DNA from: Terriglobus sp. RCC_193
Lineage (GTDB): Bacteria; Acidobacteriota; Terriglobia; Terriglobales; Acidobacteriaceae
Assembly: GCF_041355105.1 (NCBI RefSeq)
Contig: NZ_JBFUPK010000001.1
Span: 806,001 to 870,000 of the forward strand
Reading direction: 5' to 3'
DNA length: 64,000 nucleotides
The notes below the pieces were generated by a model that was given only the letters and a program-made list of their open reading frames with translations, made no database searches and was not told the DNA's origin. Every line of letters begins with the position of its first letter. Within the stretch, counting starts at the first letter, position 1. Positions 9,801 through 17,286 of the stretch are shown piece by piece. Made by a program: the position numbers and the translations under genes.

Positions 9801-11135
9801 GCCCCGGCTGGTACTGTGACTGCGACGATCAGCGGAAACAACGGTACTTATACGGGGACGCTTGCTGCCACAGGTGCCGGTGCAACGACTTCGACGGCGA
9901 GTATCTCTTTCCCTGTGCCGCCGCCGGGCAAATACACCATTACGATTACCTGCAATACAAACATCACCTGCAATACGGCGACGGTGAGCCTGACCACAAT
10001 ACCGGGACACACCAAGACGACGATTACGGGTGTACCTTCTTCACCGCAGGCCGGCGTGCCGGTGAGTATCTCTGCCACGGTGGCTAACTCCGGCACTGGT
10101 ACGGGCACGTATACCTATAGCGGCACGGTCAGCTTCTACGCGGGAAACAAGTATCTGGGCAAGGGCGCCGTGGCGAACGGAGTTGCTACGGCATCGGTTA
10201 CGTTCACTTCCGCTACCGCGACCAGCGTGACTGCGGTGTACAGCGGCGATACGAACTGGAATGGAAGCACTTCCGACGCGATCACCGTGGTGCCGCTGCC
10301 GCTGGATGCTGTGGTGTCCGTGACGCCGAGTACGACCAATGGCATCGTGGGGCAGAACATTACGCTGACTGCTACCGTCGCCTCTGGAGTATCGACTGCA
10401 ACGTTGGTGCCTTCCGGCACAGTGATTTTTTATGACACGTACAACGGCGTCGTGGTGAATCTGGGAAGCGCCGCGCTGCTGTCCAACGGCTTGAACGCGG
10501 CTTATGCGTCTCTGTCCACAACGGGGTTGCGGGCTGGCTCGCACAGCATCGTTGCCATCTACTCCGGCGATACTGCATTCAACAAAGGAACCACCGCGGC
10601 CACAGTCGTAAACATGGGTGATTTCGCGTTGTCTTTCTTGCCTTCGACAACAACGGTTTCGCAAGGTGGCTCGGCGCAGATAAGCGTGATTGTCTCGGGA
10701 GTGAATAGTTTCAGCGGGACCATTGCGCTGGGATGCACGCCACCGGCCGGTACGGAAACCACGTGTTCCATCGCGCCTGCGAGCGTTGCCACGGGGTCGT
10801 CTGCGGTAATGACGATCAACACAACCAAGGCGACGACGTCTACGAAGAGTGCCAGCCGTATTGCGTTTGGCGCTTCTGCTGCGGGCGTGTTTGCTCTGTT
10901 GCTTGCGGGCGGACGCAGGCGGCGTGTAGCTGCGCTGCTGGTGCTTCTGTTAGCCGTTGGATTGCTGAGCGGTGGATGTGGGGAAAACTCCGCCTCAAAC
11001 TCAAACAATGGAGATGGCGGGACGGCGAACTCAGGTACGCCATTGGGAACGCTGACCTTCCAGGTGGTGGGAGCCGCCATCGATGCGCCAGTGGCCGCAC
11101 GCCATACCGCAGCCGTGTCTGTCACGGTGCAGTAG
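6807..11135 (+). CDS. Giant exported protein: pro-kumamolisin-like N-terminus, Ig-like repeat array, hydrophobic C-terminal anchor
   Basis: ATG 6807 is chosen because a signal peptide follows (hydrophobic LLRVALLMMLPCVAIAQ, cleavage near residue 33); in-frame starts from 6726 give an unlikely polar leader. Residues about 60-160 match the pro-domain of S53 (kumamolisin) peptidases: FFADVKTKGNSQYHQWLTPD, then the VSGTAQQTEAAF segment. No S53 catalytic domain follows. Instead, residues about 370-1260 hold Ig-like repeats, each closing with a Y-[SGA]-G-D-[TSG] motif (seven copies, near 8140, 8740, 9005, 9330, 9635, 10240 and 10560). The end has two hydrophobic stretches separated by GGRRRR and a Cys-containing GGCGEN followed by Asn/Gly-rich sequence. 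It is probably surface-displayed, perhaps adhesive. Composition is Thr/Gly/Ala-rich. Confidence 0.85.
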   Translation: MPLMQSFLRVMPAGFRVLLRVALLMMLPCVAIAQDGRTALPQVQSASLGTDAGEVAASQKVPSIAITLKRTVAQQADLDAFFADVKTKGNSQYHQWLTPDAFAKRFAPSSDGVAQVMTWLQSQGLQVNSVAASGMRLNVSGTAQQTEAAFAVSLHRMALASGDAVSVTGTPSIPNALAGIVESVSGLETTAISTDSVAALADSVDANTSAVLTADLTKTSASAEELTAVLEQAAAQGQTVVLSGSSSLLVPERALLVVKSAAVATDDAEEETPRPDWQTAQGLPANGLRATPDAAVTDVAALAAGLASVTTTSGRQGEIAARFYQVAPEPGVFTHADPSVADGTWTAADGLGTVDVAKLVKALAVGSTNPLSSVIVLSSRDLTHGQTITLTATITGGSGTPTGTVTFASSQGGTLGSVAMTNGVATYSTNSLAGGLYGFYGTYSGDSTYAGSTTNVDTATIQPEAAKVVAGVNGTPLVGTTMSISVAVSSTSGIGTPSGTVTVWPYGTAIGSSSFTGTLGTSTSGQATASVSVPATNAGTFNFQANCTADASFSCHSPITFSVTVGKGAPAMKLTQTGTSTAAALTATVTAPTTAGTGTVAPTGTVQFLDNGTAIGNGTLNSSGVATYSGALGSGATHAVTATYGGDGNYNTATATANATTKVTPSVVLAVVTAGTSLSATVTPPSGTSTIPTGTVQFLNGSTALGTATLNSSGVATYTGGYTSGVGYILTAVYAGDTNFNTATSNAIDTSKITPTVTLTKTASSPTDATVGLAVAVTSTSSTIATGSVAFMDGTTKIGTGTLNTSGTATFSGSLAASVSTSAQVRPFVTSTVTHTLTAVYGGDTNFNAATSNAVTADATTTLISTTTALTSSSGYTGPYGTSFTLNVVVTPASYAASGVSPSGTVTLSDASGVVGTGTLSGGSASIVISTLAVGSHALTATYGGDTNYAASTSSPAVTITITPVTATITATISPTGSVPYGYNANINISATASSGSAAPAGTVTATISGNNGTYTGTLAATGAGATTSTASISFPVPPPGKYTITITCNTNITCNTATVSLTTIPGHTKTTITGVPSSPQAGVPVSISATVANSGTGTGTYTYSGTVSFYAGNKYLGKGAVANGVATASVTFTSATATSVTAVYSGDTNWNGSTSDAITVVPLPLDAVVSVTPSTTNGIVGQNITLTATVASGVSTATLVPSGTVIFYDTYNGVVVNLGSAALLSNGLNAAYASLSTTGLRAGSHSIVAIYSGDTAFNKGTTAATVVNMGDFALSFLPSTTTVSQGGSAQISVIVSGVNSFSGTIALGCTPPAGTETTCSIAPASVATGSSAVMTINTTKATTSTKSASRIAFGASAAGVFALLLAGGRRRRVAALLVLLLAVGLLSGGCGENSASNSNNGDGGTANSGTPLGTLTFQVVGAAIDAPVAARHTAAVSVTVQ

Positions 11136-11158
11136 GGCGTGGCCTTTCGGACGATGCT

Positions 11159-11545
11159 TTAACGCGTCAGAAGAGCAACGCCTGCGGCCACGAAGATAGC
11201 AGCAAGCCAGCGACGGCGATCTACGTTTTCCTTCAGGTAGAACTTTGCGGCAACCGCTGTCGCGATGAAGGTAAGGGAATTGGTTGCTGGCGCGACCAGA
11301 CTCAGGTCTGCTCCTGACAGTGCAAATAGCAGCGAAAAAAAACTGATCGCCATGCAGGCAATGCCAGCGATCAGGTAGGGCGAGGTAACGACGGCTTTGA
11401 TCGCGCCGGCGAGGCCGGATTTTGCGCGGATCTCATCCAGATCGCCAACGCGTGTCATGGCGGCGGAGATCAGCGTTTCACCGACCGTGGCTCCGGCGAC
11501 CATGAGGACGATTGTGATCACGGTGTCGGCAGAGAGATGCGTCAT
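11159..11545 (-). CDS. Small EamA/DMT-type membrane transporter, second of a pair
   Basis: This 128-residue, four-helix protein fits one EamA (drug/metabolite transporter) repeat, the size of SMR-type half-transporters. Helices lie at about residues 7-25, 52-75, 78-100 and 108-126; APATNSLTFIATAVAAKFYL is typical of the EamA C-terminal helices. It begins with ATG 11545, which overlaps the stop of the upstream homologue by four bases (ATGA), so translation is coupled and a heterodimer with that neighbour is likely. Both sit directly downstream of the hopanoid gene hpnJ, which suggests flipping or export of a lipid or lipid-linked group. Substrate is inferred only from context. It is convergent with the Ig-repeat gene. 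Confidence 0.8.
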   Translation of the reverse strand: MTHLSADTVITIVLMVAGATVGETLISAAMTRVGDLDEIRAKSGLAGAIKAVVTSPYLIAGIACMAISFFSLLFALSGADLSLVAPATNSLTFIATAVAAKFYLKENVDRRRWLAAIFVAAGVALLTR

Positions 11546-11970
11546 GCGCCTTCGCCTCCCGTTAACGCGATCGTGTGCTTATGCTCCGTTTTCGATGGGC
11601 CATTGGCGACAAAGCCCACGCCGATGACGATGCAGGCAATGCCCGCCCAGCGCATGGGAGTGATGGCCTCGTGCAGCCAGAGGCAGCCGATCAGTGCAGT
11701 GACCACGTTGCCGAACGCAGTAGCAGGCTGCACGAAGGTGAGATCGGCCCATGACAGCGCTGTCATGTAACTGCCCATGAAGCTGATGAGCACGACAATG
11801 CCTGCGATAACCCAAGGGTTCAGAAGGGCGTCCAGCAGGAGTCCAAGATGGCTGAAGGAGACTGGGCCTACTTCACGCATGCCACGGCTCAACAAAGCAT
11901 CGCCGACGGATGCGCCCAGCATGATGAAGACGAGCATGAGGTACTGCGAAAACTTTAGGCGGTGCTTCAC
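11542..11970 (-). CDS. Small EamA/DMT-type membrane transporter, first of a pair
   Basis: The start is placed at GTG 11970 because AGGA lies six bases upstream (TCCT at 11977-11980); an in-frame TTG at 11994 falls inside a hairpin and lacks a ribosome site. The protein (about 142 aa) has four predicted helices, with VFIMLGASVGDALLSRGM in the first and DLTFVQPATAFGNVVTALIG in the third, matching its downstream partner helix by helix (ADLSLVAPATNSLTF at the equivalent place). A 35-residue polar C-terminus follows the last helix. The paired, overlapping arrangement resembles two-gene SMR-like flippases such as ArnE/ArnF. Substrate unknown; linkage to hpnJ makes a hopanoid-related lipid a reasonable guess. 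Confidence 0.78.
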   Translation of the reverse strand: MKHRLKFSQYLMLVFIMLGASVGDALLSRGMREVGPVSFSHLGLLLDALLNPWVIAGIVVLISFMGSYMTALSWADLTFVQPATAFGNVVTALIGCLWLHEAITPMRWAGIACIVIGVGFVANGPSKTEHKHTIALTGGEGA

Positions 11971-11994
11971 GAATGATCCTGAAAGGTAATGCAA

Positions 11995-12025
11995 CGAAGG
12001 GACCTGCGATAAGCAGATCCCTTCG
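11995..12025 (-). promoter_or_regulatory. Strong RNA hairpin between hpnJ and the EamA pair
   Basis: CGAAGGGA (11995-12002) pairs with TCCCTTCG (12018-12025), and an inner CTGC/GCAG continues the stem around the loop GATAA after one mismatch. On the minus strand it lies 21 bases after the hpnJ stop and ends 24 bases before the downstream GTG. The sequence after it (TTGCATTACCTTT) is not a clean T tract, so partial termination or transcript processing is more likely than full termination. Confidence 0.55.
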
Positions 12026-12046
12026 TGTTGATGCCGAGGATGACGC

Positions 12047-13525
12047 TTACGCGTTCATGCTGACGGATTCCTGCTGCTTCAGTGCGTTTTCTTCCTTCTT
12101 GGCGCGAGCAGCTTTGTTGCGCTGGCTGCGGAGCTTCATGAAGCTCTTTGCCTCAACGTACAGGCGGGGAACGTCGCGGTTCACGATTGCCTTCCACACC
12201 ACGCGGAACGCGGCCTTCGGGCGGAAGTAGTATTCGTCGTAGAACTTGTGCACCATCTCCATGACGTACTCCGTAGGCAGACCGGGGTACTCGATGTGCG
12301 CCATCTGGTGACCGCCACCGTCGTTCATATTCTCGTTGGTAATGTAGCCATGCTTCTCGGCAAACTCATAGAACTCTGTACCGGGATAGGCGTGGGCCAC
12401 GGAGACCTGAATGGTTTCGCAGTCGAGCGACTTGGCGAAGTCGATGGTGTTGCGGATGGATTCCTTCGTCTCGCCTGGCAGACCAAGGATGAAGTCAGCG
12501 TGAATGATCAGGCCGAGATCATGGCAGTCCTTCACGAACTCGCGAGCGCGTTCGACGGTGGAACCCTTCTTGATGTTCTTCAGGATCTGCGGATCGCCGG
12601 ACTCAAAGCCCACGATCAGCAGGCGGCAGCCCGCTTCCTTCATGGCCTTCAGCGTGTCGCGGTGTGTGGTGGTACGGCTGGTGCAGGACCACGTGATGCC
12701 AAGCGGCTTCAGCTTTGCGCAGAGCTCGATGGTGCGTTCCTTCTGGATGTTGAAGGTGTCGTCATCAAAGAAGAACTCCTTCACATGCGGGAAGTTTTCC
12801 TTGGCCCACTTCAACTCTGCAGCCACATCGTCCGTGGAACGCTTGCGCCATGCGTGGCCCGAAAGCGTCTGCGGCCAGAGGCAGAAGGTGCACTGAGCCG
12901 GGCAACCGCGTGTGGAGTACAGCGAGATGTAGGGGTGCAGCAGGAACGGCACGTTGTAACGCGTCACATCCATGTCGCGCTTATAGATCTTGGTGGCCCA
13001 GGGCATTGCGTCCAGGTCTTCCACCTGCGGACGGTCCGGGTTGTGCTGGATCACGCCGTTCTCATCCTTGTAGGAGAGACCGAGAATCTCGTGGATCGGT
13101 TTGCCCTGTGCGTATTCGACAATGGTGTAGTCGAATTCGCGGCGGCAGATAAAGTCGATGGCGCTGCACTCGTTCAGAGCGCGCTCGGGATCCGTGGTGA
13201 CTGGCGGTCCTACGAAGGCAATCTTGATCGTCGGGTTGGCCTTCTTGATGGCCTGTGCCAGCGCGTGATCGCCTGCCCAGCCCACGGTAGAGGTGAAGAG
13301 AACCAGGAACTCATAGCCCTTGGCGATCTCGATGGTCTCATCCGCGGAGATGTGGTGCGGTGGGGCATCGAGCAGGCGCGAGCCTTCGAGCATACCGGCG
13401 GGATACGCGAGCCACACGGGATACCAGTAGGACTCAATCTCGCGGGTCGCGGGCCAACGAGAGCTGGCGCCGCCGTCGAAGTTTTCGAAGGAGGGCGGGT
13501 TCAGAAGCAGTGTCTTCAATACCAT
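12047..13525 (-). CDS. hpnJ: Hopanoid biosynthesis-associated radical SAM protein HpnJ
   Basis: HpnJ is a B12-binding-type radical SAM enzyme of hopanoid side-chain modification; genetic work in other bacteria links it to formation of the cyclitol ether group of composite hopanoids. The N-terminus LLLNPPSFENFDGGASSRWP and the early ESYWYPVWLAYPAGM motif are characteristic. Residues about 30-160 form the cobalamin-binding-like domain. The radical SAM cluster motif CPAQCTFC (CxxxCxxC) lies at about residues 209-216, followed by FFFDDDTFN, GFESGD and the LGLPGETKES stretch. The C-terminus is Lys/Ala/Glu-rich. ATG 13525 agrees with the usual family start. Two EamA transporters follow on the same strand. 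No other hopanoid gene lies in the window. Confidence 0.92.
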   Translation of the reverse strand: MVLKTLLLNPPSFENFDGGASSRWPATREIESYWYPVWLAYPAGMLEGSRLLDAPPHHISADETIEIAKGYEFLVLFTSTVGWAGDHALAQAIKKANPTIKIAFVGPPVTTDPERALNECSAIDFICRREFDYTIVEYAQGKPIHEILGLSYKDENGVIQHNPDRPQVEDLDAMPWATKIYKRDMDVTRYNVPFLLHPYISLYSTRGCPAQCTFCLWPQTLSGHAWRKRSTDDVAAELKWAKENFPHVKEFFFDDDTFNIQKERTIELCAKLKPLGITWSCTSRTTTHRDTLKAMKEAGCRLLIVGFESGDPQILKNIKKGSTVERAREFVKDCHDLGLIIHADFILGLPGETKESIRNTIDFAKSLDCETIQVSVAHAYPGTEFYEFAEKHGYITNENMNDGGGHQMAHIEYPGLPTEYVMEMVHKFYDEYYFRPKAAFRVVWKAIVNRDVPRLYVEAKSFMKLRSQRNKAARAKKEENALKQQESVSMNA

Positions 13526-13551
13526 GGCAATAGCCCGATTTTACCATTTCT

Positions 13552-13606
13552 TCACCCCTGGCGCTGTTTTCCGGAGAAAGGGAACCCGGAGGTGTTCCAG
13601 GGGTGA
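13552..13606 (-). terminator. Long hairpin after the efflux operon, possibly also the hpnJ leader
   Basis: TCACCCCTGG (13552-13561) pairs perfectly with CCAGGGGTGA (13597-13606); inside, TCCGG and CCGGA can extend the fold. It starts 17 bases after the tolC-like stop on the minus strand and ends about 25 bases before the hpnJ start. There is no T run, so it is either a weak or Rho-assisted terminator or a structured hpnJ leader. Confidence 0.45.
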
Positions 13607-13622
13607 GAAGTTTAAGAGATTG

Positions 13623-15059
13623 TCAGCGACCTGGCGCCTGGGGAAGCGGTGTCGTGGAAGCGCCCGATGGCTGTGTCCCAGAAACGTCAGGAGTCTTGTT
13701 TCCCGCTGCCGGAGGAATTGACGGTGTGAGTGTGCTCGTTCCGCCGACTGCACCCAAAATCCAGTCTCCAAGGGTGTTTGTCTGGCGCATCACATTCACC
13801 TGCGTCTGACGGAGCTGTAGGTCGGCAGAGAGTACGTCGAGGTATTTCTGGCGCTCCTGAAGCTGCGCGTTCAACTGGTCTTTCGGTGTAACCTGAGGTC
13901 CCTGACTGTTACCACCCTGCTGATTTAACTGAAGTTGCAGCGTTTCCAGTTGGTCCTGAGCAATTTCACGATCATCGCGCGCCAGCTGGGCGCGCAAGTC
14001 CAGTTCGCGTGCGGCATTCTGCAGTTTTGCGCGACCTTCACGGTACACAGAGCGCTGCATGTCGGCATCGGCATAGGCGCGGGCCGCATCGGCGGCAGAG
14101 GCACGGGCCTTGGCGCGGTGTGCCATGTCCAGCAGGGGAATGTTGAACTGAAGTCCGTAGCTCATGGAATTTTCACTGTTTCCCGGAGATCCAAACTTTG
14201 GGTAGTAAGCCGCGTAATCGGCCAATCCAATCGCGACGCGGCTGTAATTGGCGGCAAGGCTGATCTGCGGACGCAGAAGGTACCGACTATCGCCGAAAGC
14301 CGTGTACTGCCGAGCATGCGCACTGGCATAGGCAGCGCGCACTCCGTCACTGTCCTGAAGGCTTGCGGTATCTGTTGTTGAAGCTCCTGGATGCAGGTGG
14401 TATGCAGGCACGGAGTTGATATCCGTGATGAGGGATGTTTCGGGAAGCCCCGTTAACTGTGCCAGGTGCAGTCGATTCGACGCGATATCATCGTCTACCT
14501 GAAGCGCCTGCAACCGAATCTGGGTGGCGGTCCGGCGGGTCTTAGGAGCCTCCACCTTCGGGTCCACGCCAAGTGTGATCCGGTCGCTGGTGACACTGAC
14601 AAGGCGATCTGCTACATCGAGCGATTGAAGCAGCACTGTACGCCGTTGCATGGCGAAATCGAGTGCGAGATAGGTGTTCGTCGTATCTTCTACGACTTCG
14701 ATCTCAGCGTTGTGCAGGACAAACTCTGCAGCCCTGATCCCTTCACTGGCGGAGCGGATGTAATCCTTTTGCGAGAAGGAGAAAAGCAGGCTCTGCGCGT
14801 TGATCGAGAAGATCGTCGGCACGTTGAGAGGAGCGCCGGTGGACTGGCCATATCCGGAGGTGGTGGTCACGACGGGGATGTAGGCATCCCGAACTTCGCT
14901 TTTATTCGCCTTTGCCTTATCCAGGTCGGCCTTCGCGGCGCGGACTTTGGGGCTGTTTTTGAGGGCAAGATTGACTACAGTCGACAGCGACACCTGGCCA
15001 TGCGCCGCAGTTGCGGAGCAGAGCAATGCAAACGAGAGGAGGAGACAGGAAATTTTCAT
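13623..15059 (-). CDS. TolC-family outer-membrane efflux protein
   Basis: This 478-residue protein has a signal peptide (MKISCLLLSFALLCSATAAHG) and the long heptad-rich helices of the TolC/outer membrane efflux family: LSTVVNLALKNSPKVRAAKA at the start of the mature protein, a middle helix repeat from about residue 290 (HRAKARASAADAARAYADAD), and a coiled stretch DQLNAQLQERQKYLDVLSAD near residue 400. TolC trimers form the channel through the outer membrane for tripartite exporters. Its ATG (15059) overlaps the stop of the upstream TPR gene by four bases, so it is co-translated with it and with the membrane-fusion protein. The Pro/Gly/Thr-rich C-terminus is usual. The exported substrate is unknown. 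Confidence 0.88.
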   Translation of the reverse strand: MKISCLLLSFALLCSATAAHGQVSLSTVVNLALKNSPKVRAAKADLDKAKANKSEVRDAYIPVVTTTSGYGQSTGAPLNVPTIFSINAQSLLFSFSQKDYIRSASEGIRAAEFVLHNAEIEVVEDTTNTYLALDFAMQRRTVLLQSLDVADRLVSVTSDRITLGVDPKVEAPKTRRTATQIRLQALQVDDDIASNRLHLAQLTGLPETSLITDINSVPAYHLHPGASTTDTASLQDSDGVRAAYASAHARQYTAFGDSRYLLRPQISLAANYSRVAIGLADYAAYYPKFGSPGNSENSMSYGLQFNIPLLDMAHRAKARASAADAARAYADADMQRSVYREGRAKLQNAARELDLRAQLARDDREIAQDQLETLQLQLNQQGGNSQGPQVTPKDQLNAQLQERQKYLDVLSADLQLRQTQVNVMRQTNTLGDWILGAVGGTSTLTPSIPPAAGNKTPDVSGTQPSGASTTPLPQAPGR

Positions 15060-15991
15060 TTGCCGGCGGCCTTCCGTGCCGGTTCGTAGTTGTGCGCCAG
15101 TGCCAGGGCAGCGGCATATTCCTTCTGTGCGCCGTCGGTATCGCCGGACTCTTTCAGGCTATCGCCAAGCAGCACATGAGCCTGCGCGTAGGCGGCAACA
15201 TGCTCCTGTGGTGTTGCCAGATAGCCGCGCAGACCGGCCTGTGCGATGGGAACGCCACGATGCAGCTGCAAGAGCAATTTTGCGGCATCCAGTGTGTCGG
15301 GGCCGTGTTCCTTATCTATCTGGATTGCCGACCGCGCTGCATTTTCGGCAGCGTCGTATTGCTTGCGGTCGCGGTAATAGCGAGCCAGATCGACCCATGC
15401 CTCCGGCGTATGCCCCGCTGCAAGCGCTGCTTTGTATTCTGTTTCAGCCGTAGCATCGTCATGATTCTTTCTGGCGATCATGGCATTCAGGCGATGAGCG
15501 CGTGCTGCAGAAAGCGGTTGCAGCTTTGTGGCGAGTTCTTTTGCCTTGTCCGTGCCGCCCCCCACAATGCCCGGAGCTTCCACGTAAAACTGACCGAGGT
15601 CACTCAGAGCTTCTACGTTGGAGCCATCAAGCTGTACGGCGCGTTCGAAGGCGCCGCGAATCTTGCCCACCATGCGCATGCCGGTGAAGGCTCCGCTGTG
15701 ATCTGCCTTGTCGCCATAAACGCGAGCGAGTGCCAGTTCGTAGGTGCTGTTGTTCGGTGCTGCTGTAGTCGCCGCTTCGCAGGCCTGGATGGCGTGGTCG
15801 CGGTCTTCGATGGAGCTATACAGTCCGCAGCGCAGAAATTCAGCATCGGCGCTCCTGGCATTACCCAACGCACCAAACGCACTGTCCACGCGGCCATTGT
15901 GCGCATCGGCTTTTGCAGATACGGGAACCTGTGCGGCGGCACACAACGATGCCAGCAGGATAGGCGCTACGAATTGGAGCGAACGCTTCAT
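15056..15991 (-). CDS. Exported tetratricopeptide-repeat protein
   Basis: The product has a signal peptide (MKRSLQFVAPILLASLCAAAQ) followed by TPR units: ALGNARSADAEFLRCGLY, HAIQACEAATTAAPNNSTYE, AFERAVQLDGSNVEALSDLG, AETEYKAALAAGHTPEAWVD, YDAAENAARSAIQIDKE and AQKEYAAALALAHNYEPARK. TPR arrays are protein-binding scaffolds; here the protein is probably periplasmic. It sits between a membrane-fusion protein (stop and start share one base at 15991) and a TolC-family gene (four-base overlap), which points to a structural role in the same export complex. I recognise no catalytic motif, and the family assignment goes no further than TPR. Confidence 0.85.
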   Translation of the reverse strand: MKRSLQFVAPILLASLCAAAQVPVSAKADAHNGRVDSAFGALGNARSADAEFLRCGLYSSIEDRDHAIQACEAATTAAPNNSTYELALARVYGDKADHSGAFTGMRMVGKIRGAFERAVQLDGSNVEALSDLGQFYVEAPGIVGGGTDKAKELATKLQPLSAARAHRLNAMIARKNHDDATAETEYKAALAAGHTPEAWVDLARYYRDRKQYDAAENAARSAIQIDKEHGPDTLDAAKLLLQLHRGVPIAQAGLRGYLATPQEHVAAYAQAHVLLGDSLKESGDTDGAQKEYAAALALAHNYEPARKAAGK

Positions 15992-17241
15992 TACTGCACA
16001 ACCTTGACCTGGAGCCCCTCTTTGAGGTCAACGGAGCTGCTGGTCGGATTTAGTGCTACTGTGTCACCGTCATTCAAGCCAGAGAGGATCTGTACATTCA
16101 GTAGGTTAAAGTTCCCGATTCCTACGGAACGCTTTACCAGAACACCCTTCTGGATCAGGTACACAAAGTTTGTCGAACTGCCCTGGGTGCGCAGTGCTTC
16201 ACGGGGAATGCTAAGGACGTGATTCACTTCCTGCGTGATGACGCTAACGTTCACGTTCGTGTTCGGCAACAAATCGCCAGTCGCATCATCCACTGAGATG
16301 AGGCATTCACCCACGTTGCGAGTGCCGTACGTGATGACAGTGGTAGGCGTGCGGATGATATGGCCGTGCCACATCTGATTCGGTCGCGCATCCCACTTGA
16401 TGGTCACCTGCTGATCCACTTTCAGTTTGCCAATCTCCGGCTCATCGAAATAAGCGCGCACCTGCATGTGGTTCAGGTCGGCAAGCTGGATGAGTTCTTC
16501 TCCCGCGCCAACGAAGTCATAAGCCTTGACGGGCAGGGAATAGACCGTACCCGCAAATGGGGCGCGAACCACGTCCTGGGCGAGCTGTTGCTGTGCAGCA
16601 TCCAAAGCAGCGTGGCTGTCATTCAACTGTGCCTGTACGCGTTGTAAGTCTGTCGATGAATAGCGTGAGGTCGAACGTTGTTGGAGAGACTCCAGCGAAC
16701 TTTGAGCGGACGACAGGCGGGATTGTGCTGCGGCAACCTCGGATGTGGAGGCTGCACCGCGCGCCTGAAGCGCCTGCAATGCGGAGAGATCCTTTTGCGA
16801 TTGCTGCACCTGCAGTTTCGCGCGATCCAGATCGCCCAGGATAGCGATGCGTTCGTCTTTCGACCCGCCGTTGTGGATATCGGCTTGTGCGGCCTGTGCC
16901 TGCGCAATGGCAGAGCGCGCCGTTTCGACACGCGATTCCGCCGTGGCGGAGCTCATTTTGAGAAGGAGCGTACCCGCAGTGACCTGCTGTCCGTTATGCA
17001 CGTAAACGGCCTGAACGCTGCCGGGCTCCTGTGCATGTGCCTGAAAATTCTGCGTGGGTTCTACCTTGCCAGTGGTGGACGTATTGCTCACCAGGTTGGC
17101 ATGGCTGGCCTTTGCAACACGAATCTCTACTTCGCTACGCGTGAAGTAGCGAATACCAAAGACAAGGGCCGAAACGACCACTGCCACAATCAGAATCCGA
17201 ATTGCGATTTTGCCGCCGTTGACGCTTGCTTGTTCGCTCAT
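15991..17241 (-). CDS. Periplasmic adaptor (membrane-fusion) protein, HlyD/AcrA type
   Basis: This 416-residue protein has one N-terminal membrane anchor (residues about 11-29, IAIRILIVAVVVSALVFG), a lipoyl-like half-motif (GSVQAVYVHNGQQVTAGTLL), a long coiled-coil hairpin (about residues 105-215, rich in Ala, Gln, Ser), the returning half-motif APFAGTVYSLPV, and beta-barrel and membrane-proximal domains ending at LKEGLQVKVVQ. Such adaptors bridge an inner-membrane pump and a TolC channel. The downstream TPR and TolC genes are coupled to it, but no ABC, RND or MFS pump is adjacent. It starts 45 bases after the recJ stop and may be read from the recJ promoter. The likely partner is a MacB-type ABC or RND pump encoded elsewhere. 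Confidence 0.9.
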   Translation of the reverse strand: MSEQASVNGGKIAIRILIVAVVVSALVFGIRYFTRSEVEIRVAKASHANLVSNTSTTGKVEPTQNFQAHAQEPGSVQAVYVHNGQQVTAGTLLLKMSSATAESRVETARSAIAQAQAAQADIHNGGSKDERIAILGDLDRAKLQVQQSQKDLSALQALQARGAASTSEVAAAQSRLSSAQSSLESLQQRSTSRYSSTDLQRVQAQLNDSHAALDAAQQQLAQDVVRAPFAGTVYSLPVKAYDFVGAGEELIQLADLNHMQVRAYFDEPEIGKLKVDQQVTIKWDARPNQMWHGHIIRTPTTVITYGTRNVGECLISVDDATGDLLPNTNVNVSVITQEVNHVLSIPREALRTQGSSTNFVYLIQKGVLVKRSVGIGNFNLLNVQILSGLNDGDTVALNPTSSSVDLKEGLQVKVVQ

Positions 17242-17286
17242 GCCCGAATCGTCATTGTATAGGACGCCTCTCGCCCGGTTGGCGCT

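Noticed and set aside
8100-10600. Tandem DNA repeats or CRISPR-like array
   Set aside because: The periodicity is at protein level (Ig-like domains); the DNA copies diverge and no constant spacer-repeat pattern exists.
12248-13606. A 452-codon open frame on the plus strand
   Set aside because: It lies wholly antisense to hpnJ, whose motifs are unmistakable; the frame has no recognised domain and arises from codon bias.
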